A stretch of 5,671 bases of DNA, from the NCBI GenBank assembly GCA_028691335.1, contig JAQUZK010000100.1, positions 1 to 5,671 of the forward strand, read 5' to 3'. This DNA comes from Candidatus Izemoplasmatales bacterium (GTDB lineage: Bacteria > Bacillota_I > Bacilli_A > Izemoplasmatales > Hujiaoplasmataceae). A model generated the notes under the pieces. The model was not told the origin of the DNA. It was given only the letters and a program-made list of their open reading frames with translations, and ran no database searches. The translations under genes and the position numbers were made by a program. Positions 1 to 5,302 of this stretch are shown here, piece by piece (the first letter of the stretch is position 1; every line of letters begins with the position of its first letter).

Positions 1-754
1 AGCTAAAATATCTACCACCTGATTCTAAGAATTTTGAGGGTAAACCAATGGCACGGATGTTTTGAAAGGAGTGGGTTTTTAAATTAAAGGCAATATAATG
101 AACTAATTCATTATTTTCAACTTGATAATAAGAGTAAGGATTATTAAGGTGAATGTCTGGAATCAACTCAACATCTGTAAAAATCACTTCAAACCTGACC
201 CCTGCTATCACTCCGTAAACAAAAATACCTTTAGAATATAGGTATACTCCATCAACATTGTAGTTACCATTTAGATAAGTTGCGTTTGGAAAACCAACAT
301 GGGCAAGAGTCGTTGTTTCACTTATTGATTTTGTTTTAAAATTAACTGCGCCATACTTCATCGCTAGTATTTTGTTATATGAATTTCTTACAACTAAATC
401 TTTTTCTTCATTTTGATTCATTATCGTTTGAGCTTCTGATAATTTTTGATAAGTAGCTATTTTTTCAAAACCACCACCGATCACTGCTTTTTCTAAAGAA
501 TACTCACATCCAGTGATACCCTTAACTTCACAAGATAAAATCTCGTTTGACTCAGAAGTTGTAAGTGAAGTTGTAATATCTTCAGTTGTGGTTGAAAAAG
601 ATGATGAACTTGAAGCATTTAGAGTTGTCGTTGAACTAGAAAACTCGCTAGAAGTCACGTTTTCACTAGAAGTAAGACTAGTTGAAGTATCTTCGCTACA
701 TGCTATCAAAAACGAAACTATAAATAAGAACGTAAATATCAAGATTTTCTTCAT
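1..754 (-). CDS. Surface lipoprotein with Ser/Thr-rich spacer, partial (C-terminus off the left edge)
   Basis: 251 codons are visible with no stop, so the 3' end lies beyond base 1. The N-terminus MKKILIFTFLFIVSFLIAC is a lipoprotein signal peptide with lipobox L-I-A-C (Cys19); the mature protein should be lipid-anchored outside the cell. Residues 20-70 are almost entirely Ser and Thr with some Glu, a low-complexity spacer. A folded region follows: a Cys75/Cys83 pair, a stretch around residues 92-125 (key words EKIATYQKLSEAQ, KILAMKYG), then NATYLNGNYNVDGVYLYS and, near the edge, NPYSYYQVENNELVHYI and LESGGRYFS. From memory, such blocks precede a GH73 glucosaminidase domain in some Bacilli and Mollicutes-like wall proteins; the catalytic domain itself is not visible, so wall hydrolase is only an inference. 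A GAAAGG ribosome site (764-769) lies 9 nt before ATG. The gene follows the deacetylase gene by 26 nt and is probably co-transcribed with it. Confidence 0.8.
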   Translation of the reverse strand, partial: MKKILIFTFLFIVSFLIACSEDTSTSLTSSENVTSSEFSSSTTTLNASSSSSFSTTTEDITTSLTTSESNEILSCEVKGITGCEYSLEKAVIGGGFEKIATYQKLSEAQTIMNQNEEKDLVVRNSYNKILAMKYGAVNFKTKSISETTTLAHVGFPNATYLNGNYNVDGVYLYSKGIFVYGVIAGVRFEVIFTDVELIPDIHLNNPYSYYQVENNELVHYIAFNLKTHSFQNIRAIGLPSKFLESGGRYFS

Positions 755-780
755 GATATGTAACCTTTCATTTTGTATTT

Positions 781-1629
781 TTATAACATTCTATCAATTT
801 TGTTTTGAACATCAGCCTTAAATCTATCAATTGCATCACTAACAAAATCTTTTACTGATAACTCATCATTGATGATTAATGGCGTTAAATCCATAGCATA
901 TGTCAAAGCCTCTTGTTGATCAGTTTGATGAGATGCATTATATGTAGCGTTAGCTAATCTCCTACCTATGGTAGCTAAATCATAGCGTTTACCACCAATT
1001 ATTTGTGAATCAAAAACTTCTACTAAAGCACTAGCTAAATTTGGATGTTTAGACACATCTAAATATATTTTCTCATCATCATTTAACCAATCAAGATTTC
1101 TCCATACTTCACACCCATAAATCTTTTCTGGCCTTTTGTTTTTAGGTAAAGCTCTTATAGCTTTTATAACCTTCGTCACAACACCAATATGAGTATCATG
1201 TTTGTCTGCTAGGTTGTGAGTATAAATAATTCTTGGTTGAGATTTTAAAATTAGATTTTTTAATTCTTCAACCACTTCTTTATTATCTTTATCCTTAACT
1301 TCTTTACTTGGGTAATCCAAAAGCGCTAACAAACCAAATTCGCCTAAATAAGCAGCTTTTTTTTGTTCGATTTTTCGGACGTTTATCATCTCTTCATTCG
1401 TGTAGTTTTTATAGATATCATCCCTAGCACTCCCACCGCCATCAGTCACAACTATCCCGAAGAAATATTTCTCTTGAGATTGAAAACATTCTTCAATTCC
1501 TTGATAAGCCATTATCTCTAAATCATCTTGATGAGCGCCTATTGCCATATGTGTAGTTCTTAAGAATGCTTTATCTAATTCTATGTTATCAGGTATAAAA
1601 AACTCTGCATTTTTTTTATTTAAATTCAT
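781..1629 (-). CDS. PIG-L/LmbE-family zinc deacetylase
   Basis: The family are metal-dependent amidases that usually remove acetyl from N-acetylglucosamine conjugates (MshB, BshB, GPI de-N-acetylase). The 282-residue protein has no signal peptide and should be cytoplasmic. Near the N-terminus is the signature A32-H33-Q34-D35-D36-L37-E38: His33 and Asp36 are expected zinc ligands and Asp35 the catalytic base. V61-T62-D63-G64-G65-G66 is the usual second strand-loop, and THNLADKHDTH (137-147) supplies the third ligand, His147. The C-terminal 100 residues include an Arg-rich segment (GKRYDLATIGRR) and are less diagnostic. An ATG at 1635 is also in frame, but it sits only 1 nt from the AGGAGG at 1637-1642, while the ATG at 1629 is 7 nt away, so 1629 is preferred. 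It heads a leftward operon with the lipoprotein gene. The substrate is not deducible; bacillithiol precursor or a surface-glycan intermediate are both possible. Confidence 0.88.
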   Translation of the reverse strand: MNLNKKNAEFFIPDNIELDKAFLRTTHMAIGAHQDDLEIMAYQGIEECFQSQEKYFFGIVVTDGGGSARDDIYKNYTNEEMINVRKIEQKKAAYLGEFGLLALLDYPSKEVKDKDNKEVVEELKNLILKSQPRIIYTHNLADKHDTHIGVVTKVIKAIRALPKNKRPEKIYGCEVWRNLDWLNDDEKIYLDVSKHPNLASALVEVFDSQIIGGKRYDLATIGRRLANATYNASHQTDQQEALTYAMDLTPLIINDELSVKDFVSDAIDRFKADVQNKIDRML

Positions 1630-1636
1630 ATTCATT

Positions 1637-1642
1637 CCTCCT
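1637..1642 (-). promoter_or_regulatory. Ribosome binding site that decides the deacetylase start
   Basis: On the minus strand this reads AGGAGG, a full consensus core. It lies 1 nt from the upstream ATG (1635) and 7 nt from the next in-frame ATG (1629). Only the latter spacing is normal, which trims two residues (Met-Asn) from the longest reading frame. Confidence 0.75.
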
Positions 1643-1649
1643 ATTATTT

Positions 1650-1677
1650 AAAAATAGTTGATTCTAATACTATTTTT
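1650..1677. repeat. 9-bp inverted repeat in the deacetylase leader
   Basis: AAAAATAGT (1650-1658) and ACTATTTTT (1669-1677) are perfect inverted arms around a 10-nt loop. They lie between the candidate minus-strand promoters and the ribosome site of the deacetylase gene, so they could form a weak hairpin in its 5' leader or bind a regulator. The stem is almost all A-T, and chance in AT-rich DNA is a real alternative. Confidence 0.35.
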
Positions 1678-1701
1678 TAGATTATTAAAGTTTATAATAT
1701 A

Positions 1702-1730
1702 ATTATAACACTTAAATTTTATCGTTTACA
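1702..1730 (-). promoter_or_regulatory. Candidate extended -10 promoter for the deacetylase operon
   Basis: The minus strand has a perfect TATAAT (1702-1707) preceded by TGT, an extended -10 (TGnTATAAT). Seventeen nt upstream is TGTAAA (1725-1730), a weak -35 with 3 of 6 matches. The -10 is stronger than that of the overlapping TTGACA promoter just upstream; either or both may serve the operon. Confidence 0.45.
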
Positions 1731-1751
1731 CCTATAAGGTTAATTTGTCAA
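1723..1751 (-). promoter_or_regulatory. Candidate TTGACA promoter for the deacetylase operon
   Basis: The minus strand reads TTGACA (1746-1751), a 17-nt spacer, then TAAACG (1723-1728), a weak -10. The spacer contains TTATAGGTG, which also occurs in the spacer of the degV promoter with the same TTGACA and TAAAC boxes at the same 17-nt distance. The -35 overlaps the TTGTCA used in the opposite direction, so divergent transcription may be coupled. Confidence 0.45.
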
Positions 1752-1776
1752 TTTTAGATAGTTTTTTTCATATAAT
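1745..1776 (+). promoter_or_regulatory. Candidate promoter for the phosphodiester glycosidase gene
   Basis: A perfect TATAAT (1771-1776) lies 58 nt before the chosen start codon. The best -35-like hexamer is TTGTCA (1745-1750), but the 20-nt spacer is longer than the usual 16-18, so the promoter may be weak or need an activator. The -10 is the more believable half. Confidence 0.4.
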
Positions 1777-1814
1777 AAGTATTAATATATAGATATGAGT
1801 CTTAATTTATATAT

Positions 1815-1825
1815 AAAGGAAGTGA
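1815..1825 (+). promoter_or_regulatory. Ribosome binding site that decides the glycosidase start
   Basis: AAAGGAAGTGA matches the ideal AAAGGAGGTGA in 10 of 11 positions and sits 8 nt before the ATG at 1834. The in-frame ATG at 1795 lies upstream of this site, has no comparable site of its own, and would put 13 extra residues before an otherwise normal signal peptide. Confidence 0.85.
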
Positions 1826-1833
1826 GTTTTAAA

Positions 1834-3324
1834 ATGTTAAAGAAAGCTTTTTTATTTAGTCTTACGCTTCTGCTTTTTCTAGCTATATTTGTAGCTAAAG
1901 CAGAAACAACTACTTTTTCTATCGGTGAAGTTACAGACCATCAAACAAAAGTTGTAGAAGATATTGTTTATAATAAATACACTATCAAAGCTAACGATAT
2001 CACAACTCATATTATCCATAACGTTGAATTAGAAAGATACGCTGATTTTAAAATTGTACTCCATGATAAACTTTATGGAGAAAACGCTACAGGCCTATCA
2101 ACTGTTTTAGATATCGCCCTAGATTATGAAGCGAAAACAGGAAAGATGGTTTACGCAGCTTTTAATGGAGATTTCTTCTCAACTCTACCAATCGACTTTT
2201 ATGCTGTAGACAACAATATTCTAAGAATTGGTCAATATAATAAAAATGCCTTTGGTTTTACAGATGCGCATAAAACTAGAGTTGGAAAAGTTGATTATGG
2301 ATATAAAATAAATATCTATGATGAAACCGGTAAATATGTTGACTATATTCATATTGACAAGCTCAATCAGAGTATTAATGATGGAGAAGTGGGTTTTTTT
2401 ACAAGCGATTTGACCCCAACAATAACCGGAAGTAATATTCTAAAATTATCAGTTGAAAATGAAGTTATAATTAATAATTCAGATTTTCATTATGAGGGAG
2501 ACATCTTGTCTGATATCAATAACTTAAGCTTTAATGATTTAGATTATCAAGTTAAAGCATCCGAGTTTGTGATTGGTTTCAAAGGAGATTCTTCAAATTA
2601 CCAAAAACTGATTAGTTTAATAGATGAAGGATATCGAATCGCTATATATCCATATCCAATCAATGATTGGGAAGGGATGGATTATATTGTAGGAGGATGG
2701 CAAATCCTTTTAGATCGAGGTACTCTTCTTCCTGAAGAAATACACGGTTCACCTAGTGCAAGACATCCAAGAACTACTATTGCGGTAAAAAGAGATGGCA
2801 CTATCGGAGTGTCAGTTATTGACGGAAGAGTCGAAGGTATTCCTGGAGTTACTTTAGAAGAACTAGCTAATATCAATCTTGATTTAGGCTACTACACAGC
2901 CTTAGAACTAGACGGTGGTGGTAGTTCAACTTGTTTATTAAGAAACTTAGAGACTTTAGAATTAGATATTATGAACATTCCTGCAGATGGGCATTTAAGA
3001 GCTGTTCCAAATGCAATATTAATAGTCGGTGATCCAATTGAAAATGATGATCCTAACATCACTACTAGCGAAACATTTACATTCGTGGAAACAACCACTC
3101 AAGAAACTACTACTTTTTACTCCAGTATTTTTGAATCTATTACAACTTCCGAAAAAATAACTTCTTTAGAAGAAACTACGTTTACTACAACTACAAACAC
3201 AACTGAAACTTCTACTACAGATTTAATTAAAAAAACATCTTCTTGTTTCAGTTTCGGTGGAACAGCTATTTTCGTTCAACTAGCAGGAGTTTTTGCATTA
3301 GTTTGGTTCTTTAGAAAACACTAA
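1834..3324 (+). CDS. Secreted phosphodiester glycosidase (NAGPA domain) with Thr-rich stalk and C-terminal membrane tail
   Basis: The 496-residue protein starts with MLKKAFLFSLTLLLFLAIFVAKA, a Sec signal peptide with likely cleavage after A-K-A. The enzyme domain matches the NAGPA/phosphodiester glycosidase family, related to the human enzyme that removes GlcNAc from GlcNAc-1-phospho-mannose: an A-F-N-G-D-F-F motif (residues 109-115), a central block with LTPTITG and VGGWQILLDRG, then R310-H-P-R-T-T315, D330-G-R332, L359-D-G-G-G-S-S-T366 and R389-A-V-P-N393. These are the family's conserved stretches in the usual order. Residues 408-468 are a Thr/Ser-rich stalk without clear repeats. The end has SSCFSFGG with Cys471, a hydrophobic span of about 18 residues and R-K-H, a tripartite surface-sorting-like tail, so the enzyme should sit on the outer face. 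It ends in tandem TAA codons; no terminator separates it from the Lgt-like gene. The substrate is unknown. Confidence 0.9.
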   Translation: MLKKAFLFSLTLLLFLAIFVAKAETTTFSIGEVTDHQTKVVEDIVYNKYTIKANDITTHIIHNVELERYADFKIVLHDKLYGENATGLSTVLDIALDYEAKTGKMVYAAFNGDFFSTLPIDFYAVDNNILRIGQYNKNAFGFTDAHKTRVGKVDYGYKINIYDETGKYVDYIHIDKLNQSINDGEVGFFTSDLTPTITGSNILKLSVENEVIINNSDFHYEGDILSDINNLSFNDLDYQVKASEFVIGFKGDSSNYQKLISLIDEGYRIAIYPYPINDWEGMDYIVGGWQILLDRGTLLPEEIHGSPSARHPRTTIAVKRDGTIGVSVIDGRVEGIPGVTLEELANINLDLGYYTALELDGGGSSTCLLRNLETLELDIMNIPADGHLRAVPNAILIVGDPIENDDPNITTSETFTFVETTTQETTTFYSSIFESITTSEKITSLEETTFTTTTNTTETSTTDLIKKTSSCFSFGGTAIFVQLAGVFALVWFFRKH

Positions 3325-3342
3325 TAAGAATAAAAATTGTAG

Positions 3343-3371
3343 TTAAAAATTATTAGCTATCATGTTATAAT
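3343..3371 (+). promoter_or_regulatory. Extended -10 promoter for the Lgt-like gene
   Basis: TATAAT (3366-3371) is preceded by TGT, giving an extended -10. TTAAAA (3343-3348) lies 17 nt upstream as a -35 with 4 of 6 matches. The start codon is only 24 nt further on, so the leader would be short. Read-through from the glycosidase gene is also possible because no hairpin terminator intervenes. Confidence 0.55.
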
Positions 3372-3395
3372 ATTTAAGTAAAAGGAGAGATCATT

Positions 3396-4187
3396 ATGTA
3401 CCCATATTTATTACCAGATATATTTGATTATACTATTCCCCTTTATGATTTAATGATAGCTATAGGTATTTTTGCCTTATTATTATATGTTGGGAAAAGA
3501 TTAGAAACACAGTTAGGATACACAAAAAAACAAGCAAATAAGATCTTATTATTAATTGTTGGTTCTTTAGTAGCTGCCCTTATTAGTTCATATCTGTTTG
3601 ATGGAATCTTCCATTCTATCAAATACGGAGAACTAAGATTTGGATCCATCACTTTCATAGGTGGCTTAATTGGTGGTATTGTCTGTTTCTTATTGCTATT
3701 AAAGTATTTTTATAAAGATGAGAACAAAGATGTAAAAAAGATTATGAATATACTAATAACGGGTGTTGTATTAGCGCATGCCTTTGGTAGAATAGGATGC
3801 TTCTTAGCAGGTTGTTGTTACGGAATACCAACCGATTCTTTCCTAGGAGTTATTTTCCCTCATGGACATGCACATGATGCATTCCCTGATACAGCGATTT
3901 ATCCAACACAGTTGTTTGAATCATTATTCTTATTTGGTTTATTCTTTGTTTTACACTTTGTTAAAAAGCTGAGAAATAATGAAGTTGAAATTTACTTAAT
4001 TGCTTATGGTACTTGGAGATTCTTGGTTGAATTTATAAGAGGCGATGATAGAGGAAGTTTATTCGGTTTTATAACAACTGAATACAATATCTTTCCTACT
4101 CCTTCACAATACTTAAGTTTGTTAATGATTATCGGTGGTATTTATTTGTTAGTTCGGACAAAGAATAGGTTATTAGAAAAAAATTAA
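3396..4187 (+). CDS. Lgt-family (prolipoprotein diacylglyceryl transferase-like) membrane protein, divergent signature
   Basis: The family transfers diacylglycerol from phosphatidylglycerol to the lipobox Cys of prolipoproteins. The 263-residue polytopic protein has about seven hydrophobic spans and the family landmarks: LYDLM near residue 17 (equivalent to Tyr26 of E. coli Lgt), GGLIGG (89-94), GRIG (131-134), PTQLFES (170-176), and WRFLVEFIRG (207-216) holding the equivalent of Arg239. The signature is unusual: GRIGCFLAGCCYG (131-143) in place of GRIGNFxNxExxG, so the residues matching E. coli Asn146 and Glu151 are Cys, and the His103 position is Ile88. A His cluster HGHAH (156-160) follows. 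The family assignment is firm; the diacylglyceryl transferase activity is not, because residues reported as important in E. coli are replaced. From memory, this Cys-type subgroup occurs in many bacteria. The ribosome site AAAGGAG (3381-3387) is 8 nt from ATG. The gene is convergent with degV. Confidence 0.88.
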   Translation: MYPYLLPDIFDYTIPLYDLMIAIGIFALLLYVGKRLETQLGYTKKQANKILLLIVGSLVAALISSYLFDGIFHSIKYGELRFGSITFIGGLIGGIVCFLLLLKYFYKDENKDVKKIMNILITGVVLAHAFGRIGCFLAGCCYGIPTDSFLGVIFPHGHAHDAFPDTAIYPTQLFESLFLFGLFFVLHFVKKLRNNEVEIYLIAYGTWRFLVEFIRGDDRGSLFGFITTEYNIFPTPSQYLSLLMIIGGIYLLVRTKNRLLEKN

Positions 4188-4202
4188 ATGTTTTTAAAGC
4201 AA

Positions 4203-4232
4203 AAAAGCTTCCAACAATGTTGAGAAGCTTTT
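4203..4232. terminator. Bidirectional hairpin terminator between the convergent Lgt-like and degV genes
   Basis: Arms AAAAGCTTC (4203-4211) and GAAGCTTTT (4224-4232) pair perfectly. The inner CAAC/GTTG also pairs around an AAT loop with a single bulged A, so the stem is about 13 bp. Downstream on the plus strand is ATTTTTT; on the minus strand the A-run at 4201-4206 gives a T-run. It starts 15 nt after the Lgt-like stop and ends 21 nt before the degV stop. Confidence 0.9.
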
Positions 4233-4253
4233 ATTTTTTATAAATATCTTACT

Positions 4254-5099
4254 TTATACTCTTCTAGCGATATAAGCAATTATCTCTGGACCAGTATGAA
4301 CTCCAAGAACAGGAGTTAGTCTAATTATACTGATATTCCTAATATTAAGATTTGATTTTAACTTTTCTGCTAATTCTTTAGCCTCATCTTCATTGTTTCC
4401 AAAATGAATAATCAAATCGATTAAGTCATCACCAAATTTATCAACTAAAATTGATTTCATTCTAAGTAAAGACCTTTTCAAGCCAAAGGCTTTGGAAAGA
4501 GTTACATAAACCCCTTCATCATTGACGGTAATAACTGGTTTGATATGTAACAAGTCGCCAATTGTACCTTCTACTTTTCCGATTCTCCCACCAGCTTTTA
4601 AATACTTTAATGTATTGATAGTATAAAATGCTAGAGAATCATCTTTTCTTAGTTTAGCTAATAGTTCAGGGATTTTCTTGAAATCGATATTTTTTTGAAT
4701 TAGTTCTAAAGCATACTCAACAATAAAACCTTCGCCTCCAGCGAGAGTTTTTGTATCGTATTGAATAATCTCTAAATCTTTTTCTTCAGCTAAAGCTAAT
4801 CTAAATGAATTAAATGTACCACTTAATCCTGAAGAAATGTTGATGACTAATAAATGGGTAAAACCTTGTTTTTTAATTTCTGATAATACATTATGTAAAT
4901 CTTCATTCGAAGGTAAAGAGGTAGATACTTTGTTAGTATCTAATTTTGAATATACTTCTGAAGCACTGATTTCTACTTGATCACGATATTCTTTACCATC
5001 TATTACTATCATTAAAGGTACAACAAAAAGATTTTTTTGTTTTAAGATGAATTCTTCACTTAAATTTGAGGCTGAATCAGTTAAAACTGCTATTTTCAT
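4254..5099 (-). CDS. degV: DegV-family fatty-acid-binding protein (FakB-like)
   Basis: DegV/FakB proteins bind a free fatty acid and present it to the FakA kinase, giving acyl-phosphate for phospholipid synthesis. The 281-residue length is normal for the family and the protein is cytoplasmic. Landmarks are in the expected order: V5-L-T-D-S9 at the N-terminus, T60-S-L-P-S64 (usually TSQPS), I88-S-S-G-L-S-G-T95, whose Ser93 should contact the fatty acid carboxylate, L167-K-A-G-G-R-I173, and G266-V-H-T-G-P271, whose His268 is the second carboxylate contact. The start is the ATG at 5099, with an AAAGAAGTGA ribosome site (5106-5115) 6 nt away. The gene appears monocistronic, with its own promoter and a palindromic operator-like site upstream and a bidirectional terminator downstream. 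FakA is not in the window, and several FakB paralogues per genome are common, so ligand preference cannot be read from sequence. Confidence 0.92.
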   Translation of the reverse strand: MKIAVLTDSASNLSEEFILKQKNLFVVPLMIVIDGKEYRDQVEISASEVYSKLDTNKVSTSLPSNEDLHNVLSEIKKQGFTHLLVINISSGLSGTFNSFRLALAEEKDLEIIQYDTKTLAGGEGFIVEYALELIQKNIDFKKIPELLAKLRKDDSLAFYTINTLKYLKAGGRIGKVEGTIGDLLHIKPVITVNDEGVYVTLSKAFGLKRSLLRMKSILVDKFGDDLIDLIIHFGNNEDEAKELAEKLKSNLNIRNISIIRLTPVLGVHTGPEIIAYIARRV

Positions 5100-5121
5100 A
5101 TTATTTCACTTCTTTCTTATT

Positions 5122-5146
5122 AACTACTCTATCACATAGAGTAGTT
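5122..5146. promoter_or_regulatory. 25-bp palindromic operator-like site in the degV promoter
   Basis: Perfect 11-bp arms, AACTACTCTAT (5122-5132) and ATAGAGTAGTT (5136-5146), flank CAC. The right arm overlaps the degV -10 and the rest covers the expected transcription start, the classical place for a repressor site. The core ACTCTATCA-C-ATAGAGT resembles the tet operator (ACTCTATCATTGATAGAGT) with two central bases missing, so a TetR-type repressor is a reasonable guess. Transcription would start within the palindrome, so an RNA hairpin role is less likely. Confidence 0.65.
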
Positions 5147-5171
5147 TATCACCTATAAAATAATCTGTCAA
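5143..5171 (-). promoter_or_regulatory. degV promoter
   Basis: The minus strand has a perfect -35 TTGACA (5166-5171), a 17-nt spacer, and -10 TAAACT (5143-5148, 4 of 6 matches) preceded by TGA, an extended -10 form. The spacer includes TTATAGGTG, as in the candidate deacetylase promoter. The start of transcription is expected near 5136. Confidence 0.7.
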
Positions 5172-5256
5172 TAAATTTGCTAGTAATATAAGTAAATACT
5201 CATCTTTTCATCACAAATTAACGTTTTTTTAAATAACTAAATTATAGTAATAACTA

Positions 5257-5288
5257 AAAAAAGCCCCTGAATAGACAGCGGCTTTTTT
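5257..5288. terminator. Hairpin terminator downstream of the right-edge gene
   Basis: AAAAAAGCC (5257-5265) pairs with GGCTTTTTT (5280-5288). An inner CTG/CAG pair lies beyond one C-C mismatch, closed by a 6-nt loop. On the minus strand the stem is followed by a run of T, so it terminates the gene ending at 5303 and shields the degV promoter from read-through. The mirrored A and T tracts make it potentially bidirectional, although no plus-strand gene leads into it here. Confidence 0.85.
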
Positions 5289-5302
5289 AAAAAATTAATT
5301 AA

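Noticed and set aside
513..821. Plus-strand open frame of 102 codons
   Set aside because: It is the antisense of the Ser/Thr-rich lipoprotein N-terminus (Glu/Val-rich translation from GAA/GTT complements), has no clear ribosome site and overlaps two supported minus-strand genes.
1795..1833. Upstream ATG giving a 13-residue longer glycosidase
   Set aside because: The near-perfect ribosome site at 1815-1825 lies inside this extension and points to ATG 1834, which directly begins a standard signal peptide.
2682..3098. Two minus-strand open frames (2682-2876 and 2892-3098)
   Set aside because: Both lie inside the most conserved part of the glycosidase domain on the other strand and have no recognisable protein features or ribosome sites.
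3061..3230. Tandem repeat in the Thr-rich stalk
   Set aside because: The stalk is compositionally biased (Thr, Ser, Glu) but no fixed repeat unit or period is visible at DNA or protein level.
3443..3658. Minus-strand open frame of 71 codons
   Set aside because: It is antisense to the Lgt-like membrane segments; no independent coding evidence.
5122..5146. A genuine tet operator and resistance-type regulation
   Set aside because: The centre is two bases shorter than tetO and no tet gene is nearby; only a general TetR-like operator resemblance is claimed.
5227..5257. Direct repeat AATAACTAAA in the intergenic region upstream of degV
   Set aside because: Two short, AT-only-like copies in AT-rich DNA, not near a promoter; chance is sufficient.
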